Below, one piece after another: positions 8,801 to 16,797 of a DNA stretch of 64,000 nt (position 1 is its first letter; each line of letters opens with the position of its first letter). Source of the DNA: Salinisphaera sp002433465 (GTDB lineage Bacteria > Pseudomonadota > Gammaproteobacteria > Nevskiales > Salinisphaeraceae). A model generated the notes under the pieces. The model had not been told where the DNA came from. It worked only from the letters and a program-made list of their open reading frames with translations, and ran no database searches. Location: assembly GCF_040361435.1 (NCBI RefSeq), contig NZ_APNL01000006.1, positions 124,001 to 188,000 of the forward strand. Reading direction: 5' to 3'. The position numbers were made by a program, and so were the translations under genes.

Positions 8801-9258
8801 GAATCGTGCGTGAGCGCGGTCTGAGCGAAGCGCCGATTCTGGTGGTTTCGGCCAATGCCTATGGCGAGGACGTCGCCCGCAGCGAGGCCGCCGGCTGTGA
8901 TGCGTTCCTGCCCAAGCCGGTGGATATCGCACGTCTTCAGGCCACCCTGGCAACGTTATTGCATCTGGATTGGGTGCACGAGGGAAAACCGGCCGCGCCT
9001 GGCATCGACGTCGAGGCCCGTTCGTTGCCCGCGGCGGCTGTGCCGCCACGGCTTGTCCGACGTCTGGCGGCAGCGATCGATACCGGCATCATGGACGGCG
9101 TCGTGGCGGTGCTCGACGAAATCGAACGCCTCGAACCGGAGTCCGCGCCGCAGCTGCAGCCGCTGCGTGACGCGGCTCGCGGCTTCGAGTTCGAGCGCCT
9201 GCGGCGGCTGGCGGCATCGCTATCGGGCTCGATCGCAGAGCAGGGAGACAAGGCATGA
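5842..9258 (+). CDS. NCS1 permease-hybrid histidine kinase fusion (transporter-like sensor)
   Basis: This 1138-residue protein has four parts. Residues about 1-490 form a multi-helix NCS1 (cytosine/purine/allantoin-type) permease domain. Residues about 498-545 are cysteine-rich (pairs CVLC, CSLCC and others), probably a metal-binding knuckle. Two more membrane helices follow, to about 640. Then come a coiled linker and HisKA with SHELRTPLNN (His686), an HATPase with NLVGNAIRF, DTGPGIAED and GTGLGLTI, a receiver domain with Asp974 in IIMDVAMPGMDG, and a 130-residue tail that may be a phosphotransfer or docking segment. It resembles in plan the CbrA kinases, where a different transporter family is fused to a kinase. 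It is divergent from urtABCDE and overlaps the LuxR regulator by ATGA, so it probably senses a nitrogen compound such as urea or an amide. Confidence 0.9.
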   Translation: MDNGPQRIVKIRRAYNRWVGDETLEDYALRFTARSFRKWSELRIASTALGGISFLALEAIGAVLMMGYGFTNAAWAIVAVCTAIFLVGLPISYYAARYGVDIDLLTRGAGFGYLGSTFTSLIYASFTFLFFALEAAIMGQAISMYFGVSLPVAYLISALAVIPLVTFGITAINRLQWFTQPVWLILLVLPYLAIALERPETFTDFAGFTGRQHDGSFSWSAFGAACSVALALIGQIGEQVDYLRFLPEKKPANRTRWWLAVVAAGPGWVVIGGLKMFGGALLAFLALQHQLPFDQATEPTHMYQVAFGYVFDSPGVVLAATVAFVIVSQIKINVTNAYAGSLAWSNFFARVTRSHPGRVVWLVFNVLIALILLEVGVFSAIEGVLGLYANVAAAWIGALAADLVINKPLGLSPKGIEFKRAHLYDINPVGIGALTLASGLSLAAYTGLFGHAARAAAPLLALGGAFVTAPLIAWLTRGRFYLARTPARPVQLAPDGSAQARCVLCGNHFETDDMALCPAYRGSICSLCCSLDMRCGDLCRPQATASAQAAAVVRRALPKSLLPHLYTRLMRYGAVLCLLSVVVFGALVAVYAQVAPLVSAADTARLFDIFLRTFLLMTALTGVLAWWLVLTREARTVAQQETTRQTQLLMREIRAHKETDAKLQKATTEAEAANRAKSRYVSGLSHELRTPLNNVLGYTQLLQRDTRLDAAQSAKLATIQRSGEHLLALVDGLLDIARIEAGRINLNIGEIHTAALLEQIDAMFAPQARAKGLEFRIERVGRIPEIVRGDEQRLRQILINLVGNAIRFTRTGLVRLRIGYAWEVATFEVIDTGPGIAEDKLEQIFLPFERLDADLSGLTSGTGLGLTICQLLTQFMGGELAVKAADGGGTHFTLRVFLARGKKGDAAAGRNAGHTVAGYSGPRRHILLVDDLADQRAILRDFLEPLGFAIDECGDGPSALHWLATERSDAIIMDVAMPGMDGFEIARIVRERGLSEAPILVVSANAYGEDVARSEAAGCDAFLPKPVDIARLQATLATLLHLDWVHEGKPAAPGIDVEARSLPAAAVPPRLVRRLAAAIDTGIMDGVVAVLDEIERLEPESAPQLQPLRDAARGFEFERLRRLAASLSGSIAEQGDKA

Positions 9259-10199
9259 ATGTGGCTTACGAATACGACGATCCGGCGCATGCCGGCGCGG
9301 CCACGCCGCGTACCGTGCGCGGCGTGGTGCTGGTGGTCGACGATCAGCCCCAGATGCTGGCGCTGCTGTCCGAGGTTCTGGGCGCCGCCGGCTATACGGT
9401 GATCGCCGCCACCGACGGGCCCTCGGCGCTTGAACGCGCGCGCATGATCACGCCCGACGTGGTCCTGCTTGATGCGCGCATGCCCGGCATGGACGGCTTC
9501 GAAGTCTGTCTGCGCATGAACGCCGATGCATCGCTGGCCGGCGTGCCCGTGATCTTCATGACCGGGCTCACCGAAAGCGAACATATCGTCAAGGGCTTTC
9601 GGGCCGGCGGGGCCGACTATGTCACCAAGCCGGTCAAGCCGGATGAAGTGTGCGTTCGCGTGGAAGCGCATCTCAAGCGGGCCCAGGCGCAGCGCCGGGC
9701 CGATATGGTGGTCAACGCCGGCGGGCGGGCGGCGATCATCGCCGACGACGAGGGCTGTGTGCGCTGGCACAGCTCGCGGGCGGCGGCGTACTTGCAGCGC
9801 TATTTGGACGATGCCCAGACCGGCATGCTCCCGAGCGGACTCCTGCGCTGGCTGCGCCAGGCGGAACCGTCTTCACGCCCGTACGAAATCGTCCACGGGC
9901 AGGCGCGGCTGTCCATTCGTCTGGCGGGCCCGGCGGGGGCCGACGGCTGGATACTCACGCTGGTGGAATTCGATGACGAAGCCTCGGTCAACGATTTCGT
10001 CGAGCGGTTCGGGCTGACGCTGCGCCAGGCCGAAGTATTGCTGTGGGTATCGCGCGGCAAGACCAACCGAGATATCGGCGAGATTCTGGATATGAAGCCG
10101 CGTACCGTGAATAAACACCTTGAGCACATCTTTCCGAAGCTCGGTGTCGAGACGCGTGCGGCCGCAGCAGCGACGGCTTTGCAGGTAATCGGGCCTTGA
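9255..10199 (+). CDS. REC-LuxR response regulator
   Basis: This 314-residue protein starts inside the stop of the kinase gene (ATGA). The receiver domain occupies residues about 23-140, with acidic pocket VVDDQ, phospho-acceptor Asp73 in LLDARMPGMDG and the conserved Lys in VTKPVKP. An uncharacterised stretch of about 100 residues follows, then a C-terminal LuxR-type helix-turn-helix (LTLRQAEVLLWVSRGKTNRDI) ending near residue 310. It is the cognate output partner of the permease-kinase. The paired palindromes upstream of fmdA and urtA are the likely DNA targets, by inference. Confidence 0.92.
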   Translation: MNVAYEYDDPAHAGAATPRTVRGVVLVVDDQPQMLALLSEVLGAAGYTVIAATDGPSALERARMITPDVVLLDARMPGMDGFEVCLRMNADASLAGVPVIFMTGLTESEHIVKGFRAGGADYVTKPVKPDEVCVRVEAHLKRAQAQRRADMVVNAGGRAAIIADDEGCVRWHSSRAAAYLQRYLDDAQTGMLPSGLLRWLRQAEPSSRPYEIVHGQARLSIRLAGPAGADGWILTLVEFDDEASVNDFVERFGLTLRQAEVLLWVSRGKTNRDIGEILDMKPRTVNKHLEHIFPKLGVETRAAAAATALQVIGP

Positions 10200-10216
10200 G
10201 GCCGAAAGGCCAGCTC

Positions 10217-10687
10217 TTACGCCGGGCGCCGATCGGCCCAGCGCAGCCAGCGGCGTACCAGCCGAATACTTAGCCAAAGCGTGACCAGAAGCCAGCCCGC
10301 GGTTGCAACGAATACCGCCAGCATGAGCGTGCCGATGCCCAGCTCGGGCCAGGCGGCTGCGAGGGTCTGCGCGGGGTGGGGTGCGTAGGCCAGGGTATTG
10401 AGCACGGTCATGGCGCTGGTAAAAAGCGTCGGCAGGGCGGCCAGTGGCGCCAGCAGAACCAGCAGCAAAGCGATCGCCGACAGCGCGTGGTGGCGGCCCA
10501 GCCAGCGATGGTGCGAGGCGAGCAGGGCGTTCTGCCCGGCGGCGGCCCACCAGTGCAGCAGGGCGATGACCGCCATCACCGGGATCAGCAGAATGCCCAC
10601 CCCCAGCCAAAGCGCCGCCACCATGGCGCCCGCGGCGAGATAGCCGGCGGTGACGCTGGCGCCCGGTTCGACGGTCGCGGTATTCAT
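10217..10687 (-). CDS. Small membrane protein, unknown
   Basis: The 156-residue protein begins MNTATVEPGAS at ATG 10687, which overlaps the TGA of the upstream gene, indicating coupling. It has three hydrophobic segments (about 20-45, 75-100, 110-140) and a basic, Arg/Trp-rich end. The segment HHRWLGRHHALSAI resembles the HHRWLMRTFW motif of the gene upstream, so the two are probably distant relatives. I do not recognise a function. It converges on the response regulator, with 17 bases between stops, where GGCCTT and AAGGCC arms can pair. Confidence 0.7.
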   Translation of the reverse strand: MNTATVEPGASVTAGYLAAGAMVAALWLGVGILLIPVMAVIALLHWWAAAGQNALLASHHRWLGRHHALSAIALLLVLLAPLAALPTLFTSAMTVLNTLAYAPHPAQTLAAAWPELGIGTLMLAVFVATAGWLLVTLWLSIRLVRRWLRWADRRPA

Positions 10688-11037
10688 GCGGTGGGCATGG
10701 CCCGATGCTCGGCAAAGGCGAGCACGCCGCGGATGAAGCGATACACGCCCCAGACCCAGAGAATCGCATAGCCCAGAAAGCCGACCACGACGTAGACGAG
10801 CACCAGGCAAATCAGCGACCAGAGCACGGTGAACCAGAACGTGCGCATCAGCCAGCGGTGGTGGCTGTAGGCAACCGGGTCGCGACAGTCACGCATCTTG
10901 ACGTGATTGATGATCACGCCGGCCACCGCGGTGAGGCCGTTAAAGAAACCGAGCCCGTAGAGGACATAGGTCACCAGAAGGACGTTGCGTTCGAGTTCGC
11001 GCCGGCTGACGCCGGTATGGTCGAGTTCCTGACTCAT
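10684..11037 (-). CDS. Small membrane protein, DUF4870/Tic20-like
   Basis: The 117-residue protein has three hydrophobic segments and the pattern of a short DUF4870-like membrane protein: an N-terminal helix with GLGFFNGLTAVAGVIINHVK, a basic loop YSHHRWLMRTFW, a helix pair, and the ending GVYRFIRGVLAFAEHR. The cellular role of this family is not known to me. It is the first gene of a two-gene operon with the 156-residue protein downstream, and it is divergent from maiA. Confidence 0.75.
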   Translation of the reverse strand: MSQELDHTGVSRRELERNVLLVTYVLYGLGFFNGLTAVAGVIINHVKMRDCRDPVAYSHHRWLMRTFWFTVLWSLICLVLVYVVVGFLGYAILWVWGVYRFIRGVLAFAEHRAMPTA

Positions 11038-11131
11038 GGGCTGATCCGTTTTACTTGATGAAGAGCGCGGTTTTGCAGCCTCTGTTTGCTAGAATCGCGA
11101 ATACTCAAGACGCTCAACGCCCGGTATCCGC

Positions 11132-11785
11132 ATGCTTCAACTGTTCACGCACAATCGCAGTGTGTCCGCGCATCGCGTGCGCATCGCGCTCAACTACAAG
11201 GGCGTGTCCTACAAGTCGATCTTTACCGACATGGACCATGCCCGCGGCGATCGCCTGAGTTATCTCAACGTCAATCCGCAAGGGCTCATTCCCGCGCTCT
11301 GGGCCGAGGATGACCTGGTCATTTCCCAGTCTTCGGCCATTCTAGAGTATCTGGAAGAGCGCTATCCTGAACGGCCGCTGTTGCATGGCGATATCGCCGA
11401 GCGCGCACGAATTCGCTCTTTCGCCCAGGTGGCGATCGCGGATACCCATCCGTTGAATAATCTGCGCGTGCTGCGCTATCTGCGCGACGACATGAACGTG
11501 CCCTACGAAAAACGGCGCGAATGGTTCGAGCACTGGATCCACAAGGCTTTTGCGCCGATGGAATCGATCCTCGCCAATCATGCCCGCGAGCACGACGAAC
11601 AAAGCTACTGCTTTACCGAAAAGCCCAGCCTGGCCGATGTCTGTCTGGTTCCGCAGGTATCCATGGCAGAGCGCTACGACGTCAATCTCAGCGACTACCC
11701 GACCATTCGGCGCGTCTATCGTGCCTGCATGACGCTGGCCGCGTTCCAGGCCGCCGATCCGGACAACCAGCCCGATACCCGCTGA
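11132..11785 (+). CDS. maiA: Zeta-class glutathione S-transferase, probable maleylacetoacetate isomerase
   Basis: This 217-residue protein has the thioredoxin-like N-terminal GST domain and an all-helical C-terminal half. Diagnostic zeta-class pieces are RVRIALNYKGVSY, LNVNPQGLIPALW, QSSAILEYLEERYPE, ADTHPLNNLRVLRYL and SLADVCLVPQV. The active-site region near residues 9-15 is RSVSAHR, whereas zeta enzymes usually read RSSAAYR. Maleylacetoacetate isomerase converts maleylacetoacetate to the fumaryl form in tyrosine/homogentisate breakdown, using glutathione. No other homogentisate genes are nearby, so another zeta-GST substrate remains possible. Confidence 0.82.
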   Translation: MLQLFTHNRSVSAHRVRIALNYKGVSYKSIFTDMDHARGDRLSYLNVNPQGLIPALWAEDDLVISQSSAILEYLEERYPERPLLHGDIAERARIRSFAQVAIADTHPLNNLRVLRYLRDDMNVPYEKRREWFEHWIHKAFAPMESILANHAREHDEQSYCFTEKPSLADVCLVPQVSMAERYDVNLSDYPTIRRVYRACMTLAAFQAADPDNQPDTR

Positions 11786-11956
11786 ATCCGCGACCACCAC
11801 CGGCCCCGGCCAGCGCTTGCTAAGCGCCGGCTCGTGCGCCCCGGTGGGGCCGCGTCTTATGGCGCGGCACCGCGGGACGCGCCTTAGTGCTTGTTAATGC
11901 TGCATGCCCCGGTCTAGGGTGACAGCATCGACATATGCAGAAGGTCAGGGCGGGTG

Positions 11957-14900
11957 ATGAGCACAATAGCCACGATAGTTGCAGATGTGCGGGCACGGGC
12001 AAGCAGCTTCGAACCCGCCGAGCGCCGCGACCTGTTGTTGCGCTTCGTCGACGCCTGGTTCGAGGGCATCACCCTCGACGAGCTGGCGGCCCGATCCGTC
12101 GAGGCGCTGTATGCGGCCGTCTGCGAGCAGTTCGAGCTGCTGTGCGCGCCGCGCCAGAAGCGCGATCTCACGGTCGTTGCCCGCAATCTGGACGGCAGCG
12201 AAGGTTATTGCGATACCGCGCTGCTCGTGCTCGCCGATGACATGACCTTTATCGTCGATACCGTGAGCATGGCGGTACGCGAGGCTGGCGCGGATATCGA
12301 CTGGATGATGCACCCCATTCTGCGGGTCAGCCGCAACGCCGAGGGTGTGCCCACCGATATTCGCAGCGCGGCCGACAGCGCCGAACACGGCGATGAAGAA
12401 TCCTTGCTGCGCCTGGAATTCGCGGCCCCCGCGGGGCTCGATCGCGACGCGCTGACCGAGCGGGTGCGTGGCAATCTCAGCGACCTGGCCCGTGTTGTCG
12501 GCGACTGGCAGGCCATGCGTCGGCAGCTGCAGAAGGTCGTGGCCGAGCTCGATACCGTGCCCAGCGGCATGGATATCGACGAATGCGAACAGACCCAGGC
12601 CTTTCTGCGCTGGCTCGCCGACGATCACTTCACGCTGCTGGGCTATCGCCAGCGCGAAGTACAGATCGGCGAAGACGACGCCGACACCATGGTCGATATA
12701 CCCGGCACCAGTCTCGGCCTGCTGCGCGAAGACCGCGAGGATATCGACCCCGACGGCTATGTCGCGCCGGCCGCGGCGCTGGATAAATACAGCCAGTCGG
12801 CGCGCATTCTGGTGGTGGCCAAGGCCAACCGGCGTTCGTGGATCCACCACGCCGAAACCATGGACGTGATCGCCATCAAGCGCATGGACGACATGGGCAA
12901 CGTGATCGGTGCCCATCGTTTTCTGGGCCTGTTTTCGGGCGAGGCCTATGCCATGAGCCCACGCCAGATACCGCTGCTGCGCCAGAAGGTGCGCGACGTG
13001 GCGGCACGAGCGGCGCTGCGACCGCGTTCGCACAGCGCCAAGAGCCTGCGCTACATCCTGGAAACCTTCCCCCGCGACGAGTTGTTCCAGTCCTCCGAGG
13101 AGGAGTTGTACAACACCGTCATGGGCGTGCTCGGCATGCGCGAAACAGAGCGTCTGCGGCTGTTCATGCGCCGCGATCGCTATGCCCGTTTCTATTCCTG
13201 TCTGGTCTATGTGCCGCGGGAACGCTACACGCTCGGCCTGCGCGAACAGATCCAGGCCGAGCTCGAGCGCAGCCTGCAGGGGCGTGCCCAGGAATCGGAT
13301 GCCCAGTTCCTGCGCGGCGCGCTGGTGCGAATCCATTACCAGATCGCGATCGAGGCCGAGAGCGGCGATACGCCCGACGCCCGCAGCCTCGAACAGATCC
13401 TGATCGCCGTCACCCGCGCCTGGCCGGATCGTTTTGCGGCCGCCGCGGAGGCCCGCGGCCAGATCATGCCGGCCTATGCGCGCGCTTTCGACAGCGCCTA
13501 TCGGGAACGCTTTTCGGCCCAGACCGCTGTCGACGATGCCATGCTTCTTTCAAGCGTGGACACGGGAGCGGCGCCGCGGTTACGGGTCGTGGGCGTCGAT
13601 GCCGACACCGTCCAGCTCAAGCTGTACGGCAACGGCGAGGAAACACCGCTGTCGGCGACCATGCCGATTCTCGAGAACTTCGGGCTGTCGGTACATACGC
13701 AGCGGCCCTACCGGGTGGAACGCGCCGGCCAGGATCCACAGTGGATTCACGAATACGAAGCCGACCATCCCGATGCCCAGGCGCTGGCCGAGAACGGCTG
13801 CGGCGACAACGTGGCCGAGGCGTTTTCTGCGGTCATCTCGGGCAGCGCAGAAAACGACGGCCTGAACCGACTGATCGTGAGCGCCGGCTTCACCCCGCGC
13901 CAGGTGGTGCTGGTGCGCACCATCACCCGTTATTTGTTGCAGACCGAGCTGCCGTTTTCGCCCGACTATATCCAGCAGCAGCTGGCCGTTCATGCCGATC
14001 GGGTCGAGCAGTTCGTGCAGCTGTTCGAGGCGCGTTTCGACCCCGCGCGCGCGGTGGTCGACGACGAGGCCCGGCTGGCCGAAATCGATGTCGCGCTCGA
14101 CGAGGTGGCCAGCCTCGACGCCGACCGTGTGCTGCGGGCGTTCTATGGCGTGGTGAAAGCCGCGCTGCGCACCAACTACTATCAGCGCGACGAAAACGGC
14201 GCATTCAAGGCCTATGTCAGCATCAAGCTCGACCCGGCCTTGATGCCGGAGCTGCCGCGCCCGCTGCCGATGTTCGAAACCTTCGTGTACGCGCCGGAGA
14301 TCGAAGGCGTGCATCTGCGCGGTGGCAAGGTGGCACGCGGCGGGCTGCGCTGGTCGGACCGGCGCGAGGATTTCCGTACCGAAGTGCTGGGGCTGATGAA
14401 GGCGCAGATGGTCAAGAACGCGGTCATCGTGCCGGTCGGCGCCAAGGGCGGGTTCGTGGTCAAGAACGCGCCGGCCGACGAAACCCGCGAGATGCGCCAG
14501 GCCCGCGGCATCGCCTGCTACAAGATATTCATTCGCGGCCTGCTGGATATCACCGACAACCGCGTTGGCTCGGCGATCGAGCCGCCTGCGGACGTGGTGC
14601 GTCGCGACGGCGACGACCCCTATCTGGTGGTCGCCGCCGACAAGGGCACGGCCACGTTCTCGGATATCGCCAACGGTCTGTCGCAGGCCTACGGTTTCTG
14701 GCTCGACGATGCCTTTGCCTCGGGTGGTTCGGCCGGCTACGACCACAAGGCCATGGGCATTACCGCGCGCGGCGCCTGGGAAGGGGTGAAGCGGCATTTC
14801 CGGGAAATGGGCCGCGATATCCAGCGCGAGCCGTTCACGGTGGTGGGCATTGGTGATATGGCCGGCGACGTGTTCGGCAACGGCATGCTGCTGTCGGAGC

Positions 14901-16744
14901 AGATCAAGCTGGTCGCGGCCTTTAACCACATGCATATCTTCATCGATCCGAACCCGGACCCGGCGGTGAGTTTTGCCGAGCGCAAACGTCTATTCGAGCA
15001 GCCGCGATCGGCCTGGAGCGACTACGACAGCACGCTGATTTCGCCGGGCGGCGGCGTGTTCGACCGCAACGCCAAGACCGTCGAGCTCTCCGACGAGGCT
15101 CGGGCTGCCCTGGATATCGACGCCAAACGCCTGAGCCCGCTGGAACTGATCAACCGCATTCTCAAGGCGCCGGTCGATCTGCTCTGGAACGGCGGTATCG
15201 GCACCTATGTGAAAGCGCGCACCGAATCTCATGCCGACGTGGGCGATCGCGCCAACGACGGGCTGCGCGTCAACGGGCACGAGCTGCGCTGCGCTGCAGT
15301 GGGCGAGGGCGGCAATCTGGGGCTGACCCAGGCCGGGCGCATCGAATATGCCCTGGCCGGCGGGCGTCTTAATACCGATGCCATCGACAACTCAGGCGGG
15401 GTGGATTCCTCCGACCTCGAGGTCAATATCAAGATCGCGCTGGGCACGGTCGAAGCGGCGGCCACGCTGACCCGCGAGGATCGCAACACGCTGCTGGCTT
15501 CCATGACGCCGGAGGTGATCGAGCTGGTGCTGGCGACCAACTATCTGCAGACCCAGCAGATCAGCCTCATGGAAGCCGAAGGGCTGACCCGCTTCGATGA
15601 GCAGGTCAGCTTCATGCGCGCGCTCGAACGCGAAGGCCGGCTCGATCGACGGCTGGAACGCCTGCCCGATGACGAAACCATCGAGGAACGCGCACGCAAT
15701 CGCCAGGGGCTGAGCCGCCCGGAGCTGGCCGTGCTCATTTCGTATAGCAAGATCGCCCTGGCCGACAGCGTGCTCGCCAGCGACCTGCCCGACGACCCCT
15801 GGTTCGCCCAGCTGCTGGAGGCGGGATTTCCGCACGCCATGGTCGAGCAGTTTCCGGATGCTGTTCTCCAGCACCGGCTCAAACGCGAGCTGATCACCAC
15901 GCTGCTGACCAACCAGATGGTGGACCGCCTGGGTATCGCCACCGCGCACCGGCTGCCGGCCGGCTTCGGTTCGCGCATGGATTCGGCCGTGCGTGCCTAC
16001 GTGCTGGCCGATGCCTGGCTGGGCGGCGAAGCCCTGTTCACCGAGATCGAGTCGCTCGACAATCGTCTGGCCACCGATCATCAGTATGCCCTGCACCGAA
16101 TCGTGATCGGACTGCTCAAGCATGCGATGAGCTGGTGGCTGGGTACGCCGGGTATCGACGGCGATCTGTCGAGCCTGGTGGCGCGCTATCAAAACGACGC
16201 CCGTCGGCTGCTGGCGCATTTGCCGGACTATCTGGTCGGCGGCTATGCCGAACGCTGGCAGGCCGACCACGATGCCTGGGTCGCGACCGGATTGGATACC
16301 GAGTTCGCGAGTCGCATCGCCAGCGCCAACGCCGGCGGCGGCATCATGGACGTGGTGTCGCTGGCCGAGGAGCGCGGGCGCGATATCGAATCCGTGGCCG
16401 CGCTGTATTTCGCGGTTGGTGACCTGTTGTCGGTGGACTGGCTACAGGATGCGATTCATGGCCTGCCCGCGGACGGTCGCTGGGCGGCACTGGCACGCAC
16501 CAGCCTGCGCGGCGACAGCTACCGTATCCATCAGCAGATCGTCGCTCAGGTGCTCGACGTGGCCGGCGACGAGCCGCTGGCCGCATGGCAGGCGGCGAAC
16601 GAGCGCACGCTTGCCTTCATCGTCGCGCGTATGGACGAGCTCAGGGCCATCGATCAGCCGGGCCATGCGCACCTCACCGTGGCGGTACGCGATATGGCCC
16701 GGCTGGCCACGGCCCGACCCACCAGCCTGGGAGGCGCTGCCTGA
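11957..16744 (+). CDS. gdhB: NAD-specific glutamate dehydrogenase, large (180-kDa) class
   Basis: This protein of 1595 residues is close to the usual 1600 of the large bacterial NAD-GDH class. I prefer ATG 11957; a GTG immediately before it at 11954 is nearer to the AGGTCAGGG ribosome site. A regulatory N-terminal half of about 700 residues precedes the catalytic core, which carries RGGLRWSDRREDFRTEV and VPVGAKGGFVVKN near residues 793-840, then the nucleotide-binding part with VVAADKGTATFSDIAN and GIGDMAGDVFGNGMLLS. It deaminates glutamate to 2-oxoglutarate and ammonia with NAD, generally a catabolic reaction. It is transcribed alone or with the membrane-protein gene downstream. Confidence 0.96.
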   Translation: MSTIATIVADVRARASSFEPAERRDLLLRFVDAWFEGITLDELAARSVEALYAAVCEQFELLCAPRQKRDLTVVARNLDGSEGYCDTALLVLADDMTFIVDTVSMAVREAGADIDWMMHPILRVSRNAEGVPTDIRSAADSAEHGDEESLLRLEFAAPAGLDRDALTERVRGNLSDLARVVGDWQAMRRQLQKVVAELDTVPSGMDIDECEQTQAFLRWLADDHFTLLGYRQREVQIGEDDADTMVDIPGTSLGLLREDREDIDPDGYVAPAAALDKYSQSARILVVAKANRRSWIHHAETMDVIAIKRMDDMGNVIGAHRFLGLFSGEAYAMSPRQIPLLRQKVRDVAARAALRPRSHSAKSLRYILETFPRDELFQSSEEELYNTVMGVLGMRETERLRLFMRRDRYARFYSCLVYVPRERYTLGLREQIQAELERSLQGRAQESDAQFLRGALVRIHYQIAIEAESGDTPDARSLEQILIAVTRAWPDRFAAAAEARGQIMPAYARAFDSAYRERFSAQTAVDDAMLLSSVDTGAAPRLRVVGVDADTVQLKLYGNGEETPLSATMPILENFGLSVHTQRPYRVERAGQDPQWIHEYEADHPDAQALAENGCGDNVAEAFSAVISGSAENDGLNRLIVSAGFTPRQVVLVRTITRYLLQTELPFSPDYIQQQLAVHADRVEQFVQLFEARFDPARAVVDDEARLAEIDVALDEVASLDADRVLRAFYGVVKAALRTNYYQRDENGAFKAYVSIKLDPALMPELPRPLPMFETFVYAPEIEGVHLRGGKVARGGLRWSDRREDFRTEVLGLMKAQMVKNAVIVPVGAKGGFVVKNAPADETREMRQARGIACYKIFIRGLLDITDNRVGSAIEPPADVVRRDGDDPYLVVAADKGTATFSDIANGLSQAYGFWLDDAFASGGSAGYDHKAMGITARGAWEGVKRHFREMGRDIQREPFTVVGIGDMAGDVFGNGMLLSEQIKLVAAFNHMHIFIDPNPDPAVSFAERKRLFEQPRSAWSDYDSTLISPGGGVFDRNAKTVELSDEARAALDIDAKRLSPLELINRILKAPVDLLWNGGIGTYVKARTESHADVGDRANDGLRVNGHELRCAAVGEGGNLGLTQAGRIEYALAGGRLNTDAIDNSGGVDSSDLEVNIKIALGTVEAAATLTREDRNTLLASMTPEVIELVLATNYLQTQQISLMEAEGLTRFDEQVSFMRALEREGRLDRRLERLPDDETIEERARNRQGLSRPELAVLISYSKIALADSVLASDLPDDPWFAQLLEAGFPHAMVEQFPDAVLQHRLKRELITTLLTNQMVDRLGIATAHRLPAGFGSRMDSAVRAYVLADAWLGGEALFTEIESLDNRLATDHQYALHRIVIGLLKHAMSWWLGTPGIDGDLSSLVARYQNDARRLLAHLPDYLVGGYAERWQADHDAWVATGLDTEFASRIASANAGGGIMDVVSLAEERGRDIESVAALYFAVGDLLSVDWLQDAIHGLPADGRWAALARTSLRGDSYRIHQQIVAQVLDVAGDEPLAAWQAANERTLAFIVARMDELRAIDQPGHAHLTVAVRDMARLATARPTSLGGAA

Positions 16745-16797
16745 ACGACTCCGCGCGGCCGGCGTCCGGGCTGCCCGCAGTCACGCCGCCTTCGCGC

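Noticed and set aside
11132..11785. Stringent starvation protein SspA instead of maiA
   Set aside because: SspA also has a GST fold, but HPLNNLRVL and LADVCLVPQV are zeta-class blocks, and no sspB is adjacent.
12838..14856. 672-residue frame inside gdhB in another frame
   Set aside because: Arg/Pro/Gly/His-rich out-of-frame translation of the glutamate dehydrogenase gene.
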